From JBBQER01 sp038320885 (GTDB lineage Bacteria > Actinomycetota > Acidimicrobiia > IMCC26256 > PALSA-610): 40,528 nt of DNA. Under the pieces are notes generated by a model. The model worked only from the letters and a program-made list of their open reading frames with translations. It was not told the DNA's origin and did not search any database. Positions 39,834 through 40,528 of the stretch are shown piece after piece. Made by a program: the position numbers and the translations under genes. The stretch lies in NCBI GenBank assembly GCA_038320885.1, contig JBBQER010000028.1, positions 1 through 40,528 on the forward strand, written 5' to 3'. The stretch's first letter is position 1. Each line of letters opens with the position of its first letter.

Positions 39834-40454
39834 ATGGGACCGGCCCGGGGCACCAACGCCGAGCGAACAGCAGCGACCCGGGCGGCGCTGGTCAGTGCCG
39901 CCCGGCGGTTGTTCGAGGAGCGGGGCTACGCCGCCACGTCGACGGCCGACATCGTGAGCGCCGCGCACGTCACCCGCGGCGCGCTCTATCACCACTTCGG
40001 CGACAAGCTCGACCTGCTGCGGGCCGTCGTGATCGAGATCCAGGAGGAGCTCATCGAGCGGGTGCTCGAGGCCGCGCTGGCGGAGCCCGAGGCGTGGGAT
40101 CTCTTCGTGGCCGGGTGGACCGCGTTCCTGAACGTCGCCGACCACCCGGCACTGCGGCTGCTCATGGTCGACGCGCCGGCGGCGATGGGCCTCGAAGCCT
40201 GGCGCGAGATCGACGACGTGTACTGCCTCAATGCGGTCATCGCCGGCTTGCGCGACCTGATCGACCACGGCGTCATCACCGAGATCCCCGAACAGCCGCT
40301 CGCCGCGCTGGCGCGCGTGTTGCTGACGGCCGGCAACGCGCTCGCGACCCACATCGCAACCTCGGCTGATCCCACCGCCGAGCGCGCGGCACTCATCCCG
40401 GTGTTCCTCCGGCAGCTCGAGTTCATCCGCCCGGCCCGTGTGGAGGCGCCATGA
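39834..40454 (+). CDS. TetR-family transcriptional regulator
   Basis: 206 residues. The N-terminal helix-turn-helix (ALVSAARRLFEERGYAATSTADIVSAAHVTRGALYHHFGDKLDLL) is typical TetR; the rest is a helical ligand-binding domain (LRLLMVDAPAAMGLEAWREIDD) like those of regulators of the YcdC/RutR-type C-terminal group. The effector is unknown. ATG 39834 has no ribosome binding site; a palindrome lies directly before it. The stop overlaps the start of the next gene (ATGA), so the regulator and that gene are co-translated, and the downstream product is probably its regulatory target. Confidence 0.93.
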   Translation: MGPARGTNAERTAATRAALVSAARRLFEERGYAATSTADIVSAAHVTRGALYHHFGDKLDLLRAVVIEIQEELIERVLEAALAEPEAWDLFVAGWTAFLNVADHPALRLLMVDAPAAMGLEAWREIDDVYCLNAVIAGLRDLIDHGVITEIPEQPLAALARVLLTAGNALATHIATSADPTAERAALIPVFLRQLEFIRPARVEAP

Positions 40455-40528
40455 CCACGACCAGCACCCGACGAATTCCGGCGCCGTTCGTGCGGCGCCG
40501 GATGCTCGTGGGCACGGCCGCCGTTGCT
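40451..40528 (+). CDS. Start of an unidentified gene coupled to the TetR regulator (3' end outside window)
   Basis: ATG 40451 overlaps the TetR stop by four bases. The 26 visible residues (MTTTSTRRIPAPFVRRRMLV then GTAAVA) are basic then hydrophobic, consistent with the start of a membrane or exported protein. No family can be named from this much. Confidence 0.6.
   Translation, partial: MTTTSTRRIPAPFVRRRMLVGTAAVA

Noticed and set aside
1..40528. tRNA, rRNA, insertion sequence or integrase genes
   Set aside because: Looked for cloverleaf ends, transposase DDE and recombinase R-H-R-Y or serine motifs in the translated frames; none was convincing.

Overview
The window is a high-GC actinobacterial chromosome segment. 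It most resembles a free-living member of the Acidimicrobiia. The main clue is the M23 peptidase at 24904-26298, which ends in repeats of the type 'GYWLLARDGGVFTFGDAKF', common in that class. Many GTG/TTG starts, abundant SpoIIE/STAS/HATPase partner-switching genes, an AidB-like acyl-CoA dehydrogenase and a thiolase/DUF35 pair fit as well. This assignment is inference.

Positions 1-16.3 kb form a general-stress island. It holds two SigB/SigF-type sigma factors, each directly downstream of a degenerate HATPase-like anti-sigma gene (8117-9255 and 14002-15155). Around them are four STAS anti-anti-sigma factors, a free RsbW-like kinase, a MEDS-HATPase sensor and a PAS-GAF-GAF-PP2C phosphatase cut by the window edge. 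Interleaved are likely outputs: a four-gene minus-strand operon (CsbD, diacylglycerol kinase, YihY membrane protein, two-HKD phospholipase D), two PAP2 phosphatases, a second YihY protein, an ATP-dependent DNA ligase and four very small proteins. Nine sites of the form GTTT-N15/16-GGG(T/A/C)A lie just upstream of these genes, correctly oriented. This suggests one regulon controlled by the sigma factors encoded here.

Positions 16.3-26.4 kb hold a truncated, frameshifted encapsulin relic, a tandem glycine riboswitch driving gcvP, and a run of minus-strand genes: a FtsX-type permease, a SnoaL-like protein, a minimal J-domain protein, a DUF35 protein with a thiolase-like partner, and the secreted M23 peptidase.

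Positions 26.4-33.6 kb are the most unusual part. A complete acyl-CoA dehydrogenase gene (26461-27684) is followed by three further copies of only its last 17-26 codons (ending at 29914, 30726 and 33497). Between the copies sit small cargo modules: a membrane-protein pair, a RHH/PIN toxin-antitoxin pair, and a two-component system with a cNMP-binding-like protein. A 26-bp repeat precedes each partial copy. The layout looks like successive insertion at the 3' end of the dehydrogenase gene. No recombinase gene is present.

Positions 33.6-40.5 kb carry an AidB-like acyl-CoA dehydrogenase, a cyclase/AAA-ATPase regulator of about 1,118 residues, a frameshifted fructosamine-kinase family gene, and a TetR regulator with its own palindrome overlapping the start of a following gene. 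Two genes (phospholipase D and fructosamine kinase) are each broken by one apparently missing G, so sequencing error must be considered.
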